Positions 8,525-17,171 of a stretch of 64,000 nt of DNA are shown here, piece by piece. Origin of the DNA: CAZGSN01 sp964371655 (GTDB lineage: Bacteria > Desulfobacterota > Binatia > HRBIN30); NCBI GenBank assembly GCA_964371655.1, contig CAYJOD010000003.1:123676-187675 (forward strand), in the 5' to 3' direction. Made by a program: the position numbers and the translations under genes. The notes beneath the pieces are model-generated. The model was not told where the DNA came from. It did not search any database and saw only the letters and a list, made by a program, of their open reading frames with translations. Each line of letters opens with the position of its first letter. The first letter of the stretch is position 1.

Positions 8525-9876
8525 TGCCGATACACACCCGAGCGCGAGATTTCACCGAATACTTCGTCGAGGATGGCGACACCGTCGCGGGCTTCGGTTT
8601 CGGTGAGGATCAGCGGTGGGTTGATACGCATACGCGAGAAGTAGCCCATCAGCAGCAGGCCGCGCCGCAACGCTGCGAGGAAGATGCTCTCGGTGACTTG
8701 CTTGGCGAGCGGTTCCTTGGTCTTGCGGTCCTTCACCAGATCGAGGCCGATCAGCAAGCCGGAGCCGCGCACGTCGCCGATGAACTCGTACTTCTCCTGC
8801 AGCTTCTTGAGCTCATGCAGAAGCATCGCGCCGACGCGTTCGGCGTTGTCGACAAGATCCTCCGATAGAATCGTCTCGACCGTCGTCAGCGCCGCCGTTG
8901 CCGCCAGTGGATTGCCGCCGTAGCTCGAAGAGGAGGAGCTCGGCTTCGCAAACGGCATCGCCGCCGTGATCTCGTCGGTCGAGATCAAGCCGGTCACCGG
9001 GAAGCCGCATCCGAAGCCCTTGCCGATGGTCATCACGTCGGGGGTCGTTTGGGTATGGTCGCAACCAAACATGGACCCCGTTCGCCCGAAGCCGGTGATC
9101 ATCTCGTCGGCGATCAGCAGCGCCTCGTTCTCGTGCGCGATGTCGAGGACGCCGGGCAGGAACTCCTTCGGCGGCACGACGTTGCCGGCGGTGCCCTGCA
9201 TCGGCTCGATGATGATCGCGGCGATCTGCCCGCCGGTGGTCGTCTTCAGCGACTGACGCATGAAGTCGAGGCAGAACATCCCGCAGTTCGGGTAGGTCAT
9301 CTTGAACGGACAGCGATAGCAATCGGCGTAGGGCACCAGGTGGGTGCCGGTCGCGAGCGGGCCCCATTTTTGTTTCCACTCGTCGCCGATGAGACCCATG
9401 ACGCCACCGGTCTTGCCGTGAAAGCCGCCCCAGAAGCCGACGACCTCGAACTTCTTGGTGTAGGCCTTGGCGAGGCGAATGGCGGCCTCGACGGCTTCCG
9501 AGCCGCCGCTGTAGAGCTGTGTTCGCTTCAACCCGCCGGGCGTCAGCTCGGCGATGAGCTTGAGCAGCTGCATGCGCGGCTCGGTCGTGAAGCTGCCCAC
9601 CGCGAGTCGCTGCAATTGTTGGGTCAGGGCCGCCACGAAGCGCGGGTGCGAGTGGCCGAGACTGGCGACGGCGACGCCGGCAAAAAAATCCAGGTATTGA
9701 TTACCGTCGGCATCGGTCAAGCGGCAGCCTTTGCCCTCCACCATCGCGGCTTGCGAAAGCTGCGCGATACGCTGGATGCCGGGTGCGAGAAACTGAGCTT
9801 CCGCCTCAATCAGGGCTCGCGATTTGGGCCCTGGAAAAGGGATCGAGGTGGACGCAGAGTTCGATGCTGTCTTCAC
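8521..9876 (-). CDS. PLP-dependent class-III aminotransferase
   Basis: 451 aa from a GTG at 9876 that overlaps the upstream stop as GTGA. A longer ATG start at 9933 would run 61 bases into the neighbour. Motifs include YSGGSEAVEAAIRLAKAY (phosphate-binding region), LLIADEMITGFGRTG (Asp257 binds the PLP ring nitrogen) and TIGKGFGCGFPV (Lys286 Schiff base). A four-Cys insert CYRCPF...CGMFC (C186, C189, C198, C202) could hold a metal or be structural, and occurs in some class-III members. Class III uses omega-amino acids, keto-sugars or aldehydes. The neighbouring dehydrogenase suggests a keto-cyclitol or similar substrate. Confidence 0.9.
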   Translation of the reverse strand: MKTASNSASTSIPFPGPKSRALIEAEAQFLAPGIQRIAQLSQAAMVEGKGCRLTDADGNQYLDFFAGVAVASLGHSHPRFVAALTQQLQRLAVGSFTTEPRMQLLKLIAELTPGGLKRTQLYSGGSEAVEAAIRLAKAYTKKFEVVGFWGGFHGKTGGVMGLIGDEWKQKWGPLATGTHLVPYADCYRCPFKMTYPNCGMFCLDFMRQSLKTTTGGQIAAIIIEPMQGTAGNVVPPKEFLPGVLDIAHENEALLIADEMITGFGRTGSMFGCDHTQTTPDVMTIGKGFGCGFPVTGLISTDEITAAMPFAKPSSSSSSYGGNPLAATAALTTVETILSEDLVDNAERVGAMLLHELKKLQEKYEFIGDVRGSGLLIGLDLVKDRKTKEPLAKQVTESIFLAALRRGLLLMGYFSRMRINPPLILTETEARDGVAILDEVFGEISRSGVYRQ

Positions 9877-10694
9877 GGTGCTGCGACTTTCTCCAGGTGG
9901 GTGGCGATGGATTTGGATGCCCCAAAAAGGCAAGCAGAGTAGCTAGGCCAATCATTCAAGTCAATTAAGTTGACCTCGCCGTCGGCGCCGATGACGCAAT
10001 CGCCGCCGTAGATTTCTACGCCGAGAGTGTCGGCAGCCCGGCGTCCGACCGCGTCCACCTGTCGCAAGACATCGGCGTCGAACTGCGCTACCGCTGCCGG
10101 CTGCACACAGTGAAAGAAACCCCCGCGTACGCCGTAGAATTTGACGACGGTCCCCGGCCGGTGCTGTTGCACGACGGCTCGTTGGATGTCGCGTTCCTGG
10201 AAGCGCGCCAACGCGGCCTGCGCGGCGGCGACGTCGACGACGTAGACCACGTCATCGGCGTCGATCGCGTGCACGTCGCCGCGTTTGATCCAGGCACCGG
10301 CTTCGTCGATCCACTCGGGAAGCGGCGCCGACTCGGCCGCCGGCGAGCGAGTGTCGACGATCGCAGTACGCGGAAAGCCGACATCGGAGCCGCTCAGCAG
10401 CAACACCGTGCGGTGGCGTTGGCAGTTGAGAATCGCCTCGGCGCAATTGACGACGCGAATCCCGTCGATCTCCCATTCACGCAGGTGCTGCAAGGCCGAT
10501 CGCCCCTGGCTCATCGTGAACACCACGGTGCCCGGCTGCGGCTGTGGCCACTCGGCCTCGGTCTCCGTAAACATGTCGATCGCGTGTCCGGCGTCGCGCA
10601 GACACGTCGCGGTCATCTCCAAGATGCGTCGATCCGCCTCCACCTTGCCCGGCGAAAAGCGTGCGTCGCGAGCGATGCCGAGAAAGCGGCTCAT
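9873..10694 (-). CDS. ATP-grasp-like ligase
   Basis: 273 aa. The C-terminal half shows the pattern VVKFYGV...GVEIYGGDCVIG...GEVNLIDLNDWPSY, which matches the metal/ATP-binding strand pairs of ATP-grasp carboxylate-amine ligases (E..., then the Asp/Asn pair in LIDLND). The N-terminal half (SRFLGIARDARFSPGK, later RTAIVDTRSP) is a pre-ATP-grasp-like domain. In this operon it could couple a carboxylate to the amine made by the aminotransferase. No close named family is recognised. Its ATG overlaps the upstream stop as ATGA, and its own stop overlaps the aminotransferase start. Confidence 0.7.
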   Translation of the reverse strand: MSRFLGIARDARFSPGKVEADRRILEMTATCLRDAGHAIDMFTETEAEWPQPQPGTVVFTMSQGRSALQHLREWEIDGIRVVNCAEAILNCQRHRTVLLLSGSDVGFPRTAIVDTRSPAAESAPLPEWIDEAGAWIKRGDVHAIDADDVVYVVDVAAAQAALARFQERDIQRAVVQQHRPGTVVKFYGVRGGFFHCVQPAAVAQFDADVLRQVDAVGRRAADTLGVEIYGGDCVIGADGEVNLIDLNDWPSYSACLFGASKSIATHLEKVAAP

Positions 10695-11395
10695 GCGGCG
10701 AACCCGCTGCGCACGAACGCCTCGGCGGTGGCGACGTCCTCGGCGCGATCGACGTCGACTGCCTTGCCCACCGGCTCGCCGTAGATCCGATAACCGGAGT
10801 CGACGAGATGCCCGAGAAACTGCCGCAATGCGGTGAAACGCTGCAGCGCGACTTCAGCATCGAGGAAGATCGAGGCGTCGAAGGTGTAGAAGCCCGCGGT
10901 GATCCAACCGCTCTTGCGTGCCGCTGGTCCGAGCGCGACCACCCGGTTCTTGGCATCGAGGCGGGCCCATAAGGGTTTTTCGTCGTCCACAAACCGGGTC
11001 ACGGCGAGAACGCCGTTGGCATCCACATGCGTCGCCGCGGCTTCGAGGAAGCGCCGCAAGACATCGGGTGAGAACACCGAGTCGACGGTCAACAAGACGA
11101 AACGCTCGCCGGACAACAGCGGCGCCAGGGTGAAGAGACTTTCCATCGAGCTCGCGGTGGTGCGGCGCACGAACTCGAAGCTCAGCTGTGGCCAGGTGCG
11201 GCGGCAGTGCTCCTCGATCCCGGCCGACTGCTCGTTCACGATACAAGCAACCTCGGCAAGTCCCGCCGCGGTGATCGCCGCCAGGGCGTAATCGATCAGG
11301 GCCCGCCCGGCGACAGGAACAAGGGGTTTCGGTTGCTCATAGCCGGCAGCGAGCAGGCGTTCGCCGTGGCCCGCCGCAATGATGGCTGCTTTCAT
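10691..11395 (-). CDS. Sugar/cyclitol-phosphate nucleotidyltransferase
   Basis: 234 aa, GT-A-fold NTP transferase. The intact nucleotide loop AAIIAAGHGERL is followed by KPLVPVAGRALIDYAL, and LTVDSV supplies the acidic metal-binding strand. The length fits stand-alone cytidylyltransferases of the inositol-phosphate, choline-phosphate or phosphonate type. The nucleotide and substrate cannot be read. In an operon ending with a CDP-alcohol phosphatidyltransferase, CTP is the likely donor. It overlaps both neighbours by 4 bases. Confidence 0.85.
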   Translation of the reverse strand: MKAAIIAAGHGERLLAAGYEQPKPLVPVAGRALIDYALAAITAAGLAEVACIVNEQSAGIEEHCRRTWPQLSFEFVRRTTASSMESLFTLAPLLSGERFVLLTVDSVFSPDVLRRFLEAAATHVDANGVLAVTRFVDDEKPLWARLDAKNRVVALGPAARKSGWITAGFYTFDASIFLDAEVALQRFTALRQFLGHLVDSGYRIYGEPVGKAVDVDRAEDVATAEAFVRSGFAA

Positions 11396-12072
11396 TCGAT
11401 CATGGTCTCCAGATCAGTGAGGCGCCGCAGGCGGATGTCGACGAGCTCCGGTGCCGGGCAAGGGCGATCCGCCTCGCCCACCAACCAGGCCGAACGCAGA
11501 CCTGCTCGGCGCGCACCGACGACGTCCTTCTCGAAGGAGTCGCCCACATATAAAACGTCTGCCGCGCTACAGCCGAGGTCGTCGAGCGCCAGCCGAAAAA
11601 TTCCCGGTTCGGGCTTGCTCACTCCGACGCGATTGGAATCGATAATCGTGGCCAACAGCGGCGCGATACCGGCTTCCGCGAGGACGCGGTCGACATTGCC
11701 GTAAAAATTCGAGATCACGCCCAACGAATAATGCTCCTGCAAGCGCTCGAGAACCTCACGGCTTTGATCGAGCGCGGCCCACGCGTCGTCGAGGAAGACG
11801 GCGAGGATGTCCGCGGCGCGCTGTGGGTCACTGATCCCGAGGTGTTCGAATTGCCGTGCGACGTGGAACTCGGCCAAGTCGCGCAGCCCCATGTCGGCCA
11901 CCCGCGCGTCGGCGTAGCCGCTGCGGGTGGCATGGCCAAAGGCCGCGCGCAGGTCGTCAAATGGTACCGACAGCCCGACCCCGGCGTACAGACGCGCGAA
12001 GCGAGGCAACCAGTGGTCCGCCGGGCCATCTAACGTTCCGCCAAAGTCAAAGCACACCGCCTCGACTTGCAT
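11392..12072 (-). CDS. HAD-superfamily phosphatase (first gene of six-gene operon)
   Basis: 226 aa. HAD motif I is CFDFGGTLDG, with the nucleophile Asp present and the usual second Asp replaced by Gly, as in a known subgroup of HAD hydrolases. Motif II is VISNFYGN, motif III lies around KPEPGIFRLAL, and motif IV is YVGDSFEKDV. The helical cap lies between motifs I and II, as in subfamily I. A phosphatase at the head of the operon could dephosphorylate an intermediate or the final phospho-lipid. Start chosen at ATG 12072. Upstream codons in frame would enter the 79-base gap to the divergent thioesterase gene. Confidence 0.83.
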   Translation of the reverse strand: MQVEAVCFDFGGTLDGPADHWLPRFARLYAGVGLSVPFDDLRAAFGHATRSGYADARVADMGLRDLAEFHVARQFEHLGISDPQRAADILAVFLDDAWAALDQSREVLERLQEHYSLGVISNFYGNVDRVLAEAGIAPLLATIIDSNRVGVSKPEPGIFRLALDDLGCSAADVLYVGDSFEKDVVGARRAGLRSAWLVGEADRPCPAPELVDIRLRRLTDLETMIE

Positions 12073-12151
12073 GATGCTTCGTAAAGCAGGCACGCATGCG
12101 TACGGCAACCGTAGCGTTGGCGTGGCGGTCGGCGCTGCTATCTAGAGCGAC

Positions 12152-12952
12152 ATGCACGAGTTCGACGAAGACACACGCGTACAGCCGATCGGAAACGGCG
12201 CCTTTGCGGGCGAGCTCACCGAACGCTGGGGTATCGGGGAAGTCCCCAACGGGGGCTACCTGCTCGCCTTCGCGATGTCGGCGCTGCGGCAAGCGCTTCC
12301 GGATCGCGATCCGCTTTCTGTGACTGCACACTATTTGCGCCCAGGAGCCACCGGCCCGGCGCGTGTCGCCGTGGAAATCATCAAGACCGGCCGTCGTTTC
12401 TCGACGCTCATGGCTAGGCTGATCCAGAACGGCGCAGAGGTGCTGCGCGTGCTCGCCACCTACGGCGATCTCGAGTCGGGACCAGGGCCGCGCCATATCG
12501 ACGGTGCGCCGCCGCTCTTGCCGCCGCGCTTGGCGCGGCCGCCGCTACCGCCGTCGGGTGGCGTGATGACCATCCTCGAGCGCTTCGACATTCAGTTCGA
12601 TCCAGCCACCACTGCCTTCACGCGCGGCGAGCGTGCCGCTCAAGCAGCGATTCGCGGCTGGCTGCGTTTCGCCGATGGCCGCATGCCCGACGTGCACAGC
12701 ATGGGGTTGATCGCCGATGCCTTCCCGCCAGCCGTGTTTCAAATCCTCGCTGCCGGATGGGTTCCAACCCTCGAGCTCACCGTCCACGTCCGCGCCCGCC
12801 CGCAGTCCGAATGGCTGGCGTGCGTCTTCCGCACCCGCTTCTTGCAGAACGGCCTGCTCGAAGAGGACGGCGAGATCTGGGACGAGAGCGGCACGCTGGT
12901 GGCGATGTCGCGGCAGCTCGCGATCCCACCGCGGCCGCTCGCGGGCGAGTAG
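12152..12952 (+). CDS. Acyl-CoA thioesterase, TesB-like double hotdog
   Basis: 266 aa. The N-terminal hotdog shows ERWGIGEVPNGGYLLAFAMSALRQAL and LSVTAHYLRPG, the C-terminal one LELTVHVRARP and LACVFRTRFLQNGLLEEDGEIWD, ending GTLVAMSRQLA. This is the usual layout of 4HBT_3/TesB-like thioesterases, which hydrolyse acyl-CoA in the cytoplasm. It is transcribed divergently from the six-gene operon, with 79 bases between start codons that must hold both promoters. Confidence 0.82.
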   Translation: MHEFDEDTRVQPIGNGAFAGELTERWGIGEVPNGGYLLAFAMSALRQALPDRDPLSVTAHYLRPGATGPARVAVEIIKTGRRFSTLMARLIQNGAEVLRVLATYGDLESGPGPRHIDGAPPLLPPRLARPPLPPSGGVMTILERFDIQFDPATTAFTRGERAAQAAIRGWLRFADGRMPDVHSMGLIADAFPPAVFQILAAGWVPTLELTVHVRARPQSEWLACVFRTRFLQNGLLEEDGEIWDESGTLVAMSRQLAIPPRPLAGE

Positions 12953-13381
12953 AAAGGCGACATGGTGCGAGACCGCTGCGCCAAGCAAGTGTAGCCGCGC
13001 TTGTCAGAGGTTGTCTCACAACTTCTTGGCGGTACAGGCTAGAAGCCTATACCACCGAGGCTTTCTGCACTGGGATTGGGTTCTTGGTGGTATAGGCCTT
13101 TGGCCTGTACCACCTTGCCGAGGTTTTGAGACAGTCATCATGAAGCTGCTGCTTCGCCCGAGAGGATGAAAACTCGGTTCCCGAGCCCCCAGCCCCGAGT
13201 CTCCAGCCCCCATTTTCAAAGCAACCTCGCCGGAGCGTGGCTGCCAGGTGTTAGCCATCTGGTGGTCAAGCCGGGACAGGCGCGAAATGCGACAGTACCG
13301 AACCTCGGACTCGTTTGACAAAGCGCCGGTACGCGGGGAAAGTAACGTGTCTCTCATTGTTGCGGGCGAAGGTTAGGTAAC
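12953..13381. other. 429-base gap holding a palindromic element
   Basis: Apart from the inverted-repeat element at 13007-13139, I see no gene here. 13190-13260 has short text also resembling a repeat near 49751-49775 (CTCGCCAGAGCGTGGC versus CTCGCCGGAGCGTGGC). The promoter of glpD should lie in the last 150 bases, but no confident -35/-10 pair was recognised. Confidence 0.6.
13007..13139. mobile_element. MITE-like inverted-repeat element, family C copy 1
   Basis: The left end GAGGTTGTCTCACAAC and the right end GGTTTTGAGACAGTC are near reverse complements. Inside is a second inverted pair, GGTACAGGCTAGAAGCCTAT and ATAGGCCTTTGGCCTGTACC. The same ends bound the elements at 49491-49640 and 49645-49757, whose interiors differ. 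No coding capacity. Confidence 0.7.
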
Positions 13382-15073
13382 ATGATTCATCTTGCGGAAT
13401 TCTCGGCGCGGACGCGGACGAAGAACCTCGAGGCGCTGGCGCGCGAGCAGTTTGATCTGCTGGTCATCGGTGGCGGGATAACCGGCGCCGGGATCGCTCG
13501 TGACGCGGCGATGCGTGGGCTACGCGTGGCCCTGGTCGAGCGCCGCGACTTCGCGGCCGGTACGAGCAGCCGTTCCTCCAAGCTGGTTCATGGTGGCTTG
13601 CGTTATCTCGCCCAAGGGGACGTCGGGCTGGTGATGGAGGCGTCGAACGAACGCCGTGCCGTGCGCAAGCTGGCGCCGCACTTGGCAACACCGCTGCAGG
13701 TTCTCGTCCCCGTCTACAGCCGCTCGGGGTACGCCACGATCAGTGCCGGCCTGTGGACCTACGACCGCATGGCTCGCGTCCTCAAGGAGGAGCGCAACCA
13801 GATGCTCGGGCGTGACGAGACGCTCGCGCTCGAACCCGGCTTACGCCCCGATCGCTTGTATGGCGCCGGCTTGTACTACGAGTATCTCACCGACGACGCG
13901 CGCCTGGTCATCGCCAACATTCAGACCGCCGCGGCGTTCGGTGCATCCATCGCCAACTACGCTGAAGTGGTGGCCCTGCACAGCGACGGTGGACACCTCG
14001 CGGCCGCCATCGTCCGCGATATGGAGTCCGAGGCGGAGTTCCGGGTCGGCGCCAAGATCATCGTCAATGCGGCGGGACCGTGGGTCGACGAGATTCGCAT
14101 CATGCAAGGCGGCAACGAGAAACGGCGCCTGCATCTGGCGCAAGGCATCCATATTTCGATTCCCGCCGAGCGTCTGCCGATCTCGCGCATGGTCACCCTG
14201 GCGTCGCCCGACAAGCGTCCGGTATTCGCCATTCGGCGCGGGCCCCTCGTCTACATCGGCACCACCGACACCGAGTACGAGGGACGTTACGATGACCCGC
14301 CGATCGCGCTACGCGACGTCGAGTACTTGCTCGATGCGGCGAACCTCACCTTCAACGTCGAGCGTATCGGCGTCGACGACATCGTCGGGGCGTGGTCGGG
14401 TCTGCGCCCACTCGTGCACCAGGAAGGTAAGAAGACCTCGGAGATCTCGCGTAAAGACGAGGTCATCATTGGCCCGACCGGACTCTTGTCGATCGCGGGT
14501 GGCAAGCTGACGACCTTCCGCAAGATGGCCGAACGTGTCACCGACCTGGTCGTCGAGCAATTGAAGGCGCGCGGTCAGACCGTCCCGGGCCGCAGGGCGG
14601 ATGCGGACAACGGGCCTCTGGTCGGCGGCGATACCGGTGACAACGTCGAAGCTTTCGCCACCCGCCTCAAACAGCGCTGGCCGAAGGTTGCGGACGATAT
14701 TGTCGATCACCTCGTGGAGGTCTACGGCAGCAACGGCGAGCGCATCGTTGAATCGATGGCCGGCGATCCGACCCTGGCGACGCGTTGCGCGCCGGATTCG
14801 CCGGTCACGCAGGGCGAGATCGCTTTCACCGTGCGTCTGGAGATGGCATTGACTGTCGAGGACTTTCTCGAACGTCGCGCCCGTCTGTTCCTATGGGAAG
14901 CGCACAACGGGCTTACCGTCGCCGGTGCCGTCGCGCAGCACATGGGGGCGCTACTTGGCTGGGATAGCAAGCGGGTCGCGAGCGAAGAGGCCGCCTATCG
15001 CGCCCATGTTCGTGACGTGAAGACGTTTCTCCCCGCCGCCGAGCCCGTCCCCCTGCGCGCCGCCCAAGGATGA
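13382..15073 (+). CDS. glpD: Glycerol-3-phosphate dehydrogenase, FAD-dependent
   Basis: 563 aa, the usual length. The FAD-binding motif VIGGGITGAGIARDAAMRG starts near residue 28, followed by the family signature SSRSSKLVHGGLRYLAQGD. C-terminal motifs include IAGGKLTTFRKMAE and a DAO-C region. The enzyme oxidises sn-glycerol-3-phosphate to dihydroxyacetone phosphate at the cytoplasmic membrane, passing electrons to quinone, and so links phospholipid/glycerol turnover to respiration. The ATG has GGTTAGG a few bases upstream. No glycerol kinase or facilitator gene is adjacent. Confidence 0.93.
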   Translation: MIHLAEFSARTRTKNLEALAREQFDLLVIGGGITGAGIARDAAMRGLRVALVERRDFAAGTSSRSSKLVHGGLRYLAQGDVGLVMEASNERRAVRKLAPHLATPLQVLVPVYSRSGYATISAGLWTYDRMARVLKEERNQMLGRDETLALEPGLRPDRLYGAGLYYEYLTDDARLVIANIQTAAAFGASIANYAEVVALHSDGGHLAAAIVRDMESEAEFRVGAKIIVNAAGPWVDEIRIMQGGNEKRRLHLAQGIHISIPAERLPISRMVTLASPDKRPVFAIRRGPLVYIGTTDTEYEGRYDDPPIALRDVEYLLDAANLTFNVERIGVDDIVGAWSGLRPLVHQEGKKTSEISRKDEVIIGPTGLLSIAGGKLTTFRKMAERVTDLVVEQLKARGQTVPGRRADADNGPLVGGDTGDNVEAFATRLKQRWPKVADDIVDHLVEVYGSNGERIVESMAGDPTLATRCAPDSPVTQGEIAFTVRLEMALTVEDFLERRARLFLWEAHNGLTVAGAVAQHMGALLGWDSKRVASEEAAYRAHVRDVKTFLPAAEPVPLRAAQG

Positions 15074-15116
15074 CTCCATGCCGAGCCGCGATCCGAGTGC
15101 GCCTCACCGCGCCCGT

Positions 15117-15152
15117 GGCCCGCAACCGACCACTGACCACTGACCACTAAAC
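15117..15152. repeat. Short GACCACT direct repeats
   Basis: GACCACT occurs three times in tandem in the 80-base gap between the convergent glpD and MAPEG genes. Similar words form the hairpin at 28683-28755. Confidence 0.6.
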
Positions 15153-15557
15153 CTACCGAATCAGGTGCAGCACCCACCACAGGTAGATCAGGACCTGCGC
15201 GAAGAACAGATTGGCGCGGATCAGAACCGCGGGCACACTGGTTGAGATGATGTGGGTGATCGACTGCAGGATGCGGAAGACGAGAACCCACATTGCCAGG
15301 GGATCGGTGACGTTCAATTTGCCGGCGATACTGGCGCCGATGACGATCGCGGCGAATAGCGGCAGGGTTTCGTAGCAGTTGTCGCGCGCGCGCGTGAGCC
15401 GACGCCCGAGCGCGTCGAGATCCGAGCCATCGGTGGCAAAGCTGTTCGCCGCCTTCTTCCCTGCCAGCACGGGCACGCTGCGGTAGATGGCCATTGCCAG
15501 TGTCAGCAGGGCGTACCAGCCTGCGAAGCCGAGCAATGCGGTTGCAGTAGTCGACAT
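15153..15557 (-). CDS. MAPEG family membrane protein
   Basis: 134 aa with four hydrophobic helices. The segment RLTRARDNCYETLPLFAA is the MAPEG signature (Asn and Glu implicated in glutathione binding), and the tail ISTSVPAVLIRANLF is also typical. Eukaryotic relatives are eicosanoid/glutathione transferases. Bacterial members are mostly uncharacterised. ATG 15557 has AAGGGAGGA at a good distance, which fixes the start against longer in-frame options. Confidence 0.85.
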   Translation of the reverse strand: MSTTATALLGFAGWYALLTLAMAIYRSVPVLAGKKAANSFATDGSDLDALGRRLTRARDNCYETLPLFAAIVIGASIAGKLNVTDPLAMWVLVFRILQSITHIISTSVPAVLIRANLFFAQVLIYLWWVLHLIR

Positions 15558-15665
15558 AGAATCCTCCCTTTCAGTATCGTCCAAATTATTGTCGTGGCGC
15601 CGCTGGTTATCTGGTAGCAGCGCGCCCATCGCAGGGTGCGTTGCTCCAGAGCAACACTACCGCAT

Positions 15666-16124
15666 TCAGCGCGGCGTTTCGACGTTCGCAACTTTCTTGC
15701 CGGCCAGGTCGCTGCCCGCCTCCAAACACAGCAGCCGCACGCGTCCGCTGGAAACGACACGACCGCTCTCGTCGCGAGCGGTTGCCTCCCAGATCTGGGA
15801 GCGGCGACCGCGGCTAAGCGGCGTTGCGGTGACGCGCACGCGCCCACTGCGTGCTGCGTGAATGAAGCTGGTGTGGTTCTCGACTCCGACCACCGCCTGG
15901 TTGCGGGCGATGGCGTTGATGCCGGCGGCCATCGAGCACGCGCTCTCGATCGCCGCGCAGTGCACTCCGCCATGGACGATGCCGTATGGTTGGTGGTGTC
16001 GTTCGTCGATGTCGTACTCGAGGATGACTTCATCCAGCGTCGCGTGCACGAGACGGAAACCCATCGTCTCGTCGAAACCGCAGCGCATCTGCTCCTGCAA
16101 TCTGTTGGTCTTGTCGTCTTGCAT
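15666..16124 (-). CDS. PaaI-type hotdog thioesterase
   Basis: 152 aa, single hotdog domain. HHQPYGIVHGGVHCAAIES is the classical helix region of PaaI/YbgC-like acyl-CoA thioesterases, with the Gly-rich turn and conserved acid. NQAVVGVENHTSFIHAARSG continues the sheet. Likely hydrolyses aryl- or acyl-CoA in the cytoplasm. ATG 16124 is chosen over a GTG 15 bases upstream. The aldo/keto reductase gene is divergent, 63 bases away. Confidence 0.82.
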   Translation of the reverse strand: MQDDKTNRLQEQMRCGFDETMGFRLVHATLDEVILEYDIDERHHQPYGIVHGGVHCAAIESACSMAAGINAIARNQAVVGVENHTSFIHAARSGRVRVTATPLSRGRRSQIWEATARDESGRVVSSGRVRLLCLEAGSDLAGKKVANVETPR

Positions 16125-16187
16125 CGCCGTACCGTACACTGTGTGCTTTGGATTCGCGAGACGAGTGAGTTACGGAGAGGAGATGCC

Positions 16188-17171
16188 ATGAGCGAGCCGA
16201 CGATTAAGCTGACGGGATCCGACGTGCAGTTGCCGTTGATGGGTCTTGGTACCTGGGCGTGGGGAGACAAACGAACCTGGGGAATGAATGACTATGACCA
16301 CAGCTACAACCTCGACACCATCCGCGCGGCCTACGCCGCCTCGGTTGCGGCGGGGGTGACGTTGCTCGATACCGCCGAAATGTATGGCGCTGGAGAGAGC
16401 GAGCGCATCATCGGGCGGCTGCTCGAAGAGGATTCCGCCAACCGCGACCGTGTCATCGTGGCGACCAAGTTCTTTCCGGCGCCACAGAAGATCTTCGTGC
16501 ACTCCGCCTTACTGTCGGCCTTGCGTTCCTCACTGGAGCGCCTGCGCCTGCCCTGGGTGCACCTCTACCAGGTACACGGGCCGATCAGCTTGCGCTCGCA
16601 TCAAGCGATGGCGGATGCACTCGCGGCTGCAGTCTCGGCGAAGCTGGTGAAAGCGGTCGGCGTGTCGAACTACTCCGAGCGCGAGACCCGTGCCATTCAC
16701 GCGGCGCTGGCGCGTCGCGGGGTGCCGCTGGCCACCAACCAAGTGGAGTACTCGTTGCTGCGCACCTTGCCCGAAACCTCGGGGCTACTGCGTGCCTGCC
16801 GCGAGCTCGGCGTCGCCGTCTTGGCGTACTCGCCGCTTGGACAAGGGCGCCTGACGGCGAAGTACTCGGCGAGCAACCCGCCTCCGGGGCAACGCACCTT
16901 TTCGAATTACCCGATGGTCGAGATCCAACCTTTGATCGATGAGCTACGGCGCGTCGGCGACAAGCACGGCAAGAGCCCCGGGCAGGTCGCTTTGAGCTGG
17001 ATCATCTGTAAGGGAGCGATCCCCATCCCCGGGGCGAAGAACAAAGAGCAGGCGGAACAGAACGCCGGCGCTCTGGGCTGGCAGCTGAGCGCGGAGGAAA
17101 TCGACGAGCTCGATCGACTCAGCAAGAGCGGGCAGCGAACCTGGCGGCACCGCCTGTGGCAGCACGGATAA
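16188..17171 (+). CDS. Aldo/keto reductase
   Basis: 327 aa TIM barrel. The catalytic tetrad is readable: Asp and Tyr in LLDTAEMYGAGESE, Lys in IVATKFFP, and His in LYQVHGP. The NADPH-binding end is IPIPGAKNKEQAEQNAGALG. The C-terminus resembles members acting on carbonyls such as pyridoxal or sugar aldehydes, but the substrate cannot be read. GGAGAGGAG precedes ATG 16188. Single-gene unit. Confidence 0.9.
   Translation: MSEPTIKLTGSDVQLPLMGLGTWAWGDKRTWGMNDYDHSYNLDTIRAAYAASVAAGVTLLDTAEMYGAGESERIIGRLLEEDSANRDRVIVATKFFPAPQKIFVHSALLSALRSSLERLRLPWVHLYQVHGPISLRSHQAMADALAAAVSAKLVKAVGVSNYSERETRAIHAALARRGVPLATNQVEYSLLRTLPETSGLLRACRELGVAVLAYSPLGQGRLTAKYSASNPPPGQRTFSNYPMVEIQPLIDELRRVGDKHGKSPGQVALSWIICKGAIPIPGAKNKEQAEQNAGALGWQLSAEEIDELDRLSKSGQRTWRHRLWQHG

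Noticed and set aside
9049..9942. Plus-strand 297-aa frame opposite the aminotransferase
   Set aside because: Shadow frame. The opposite strand has the full class-III aminotransferase pattern.
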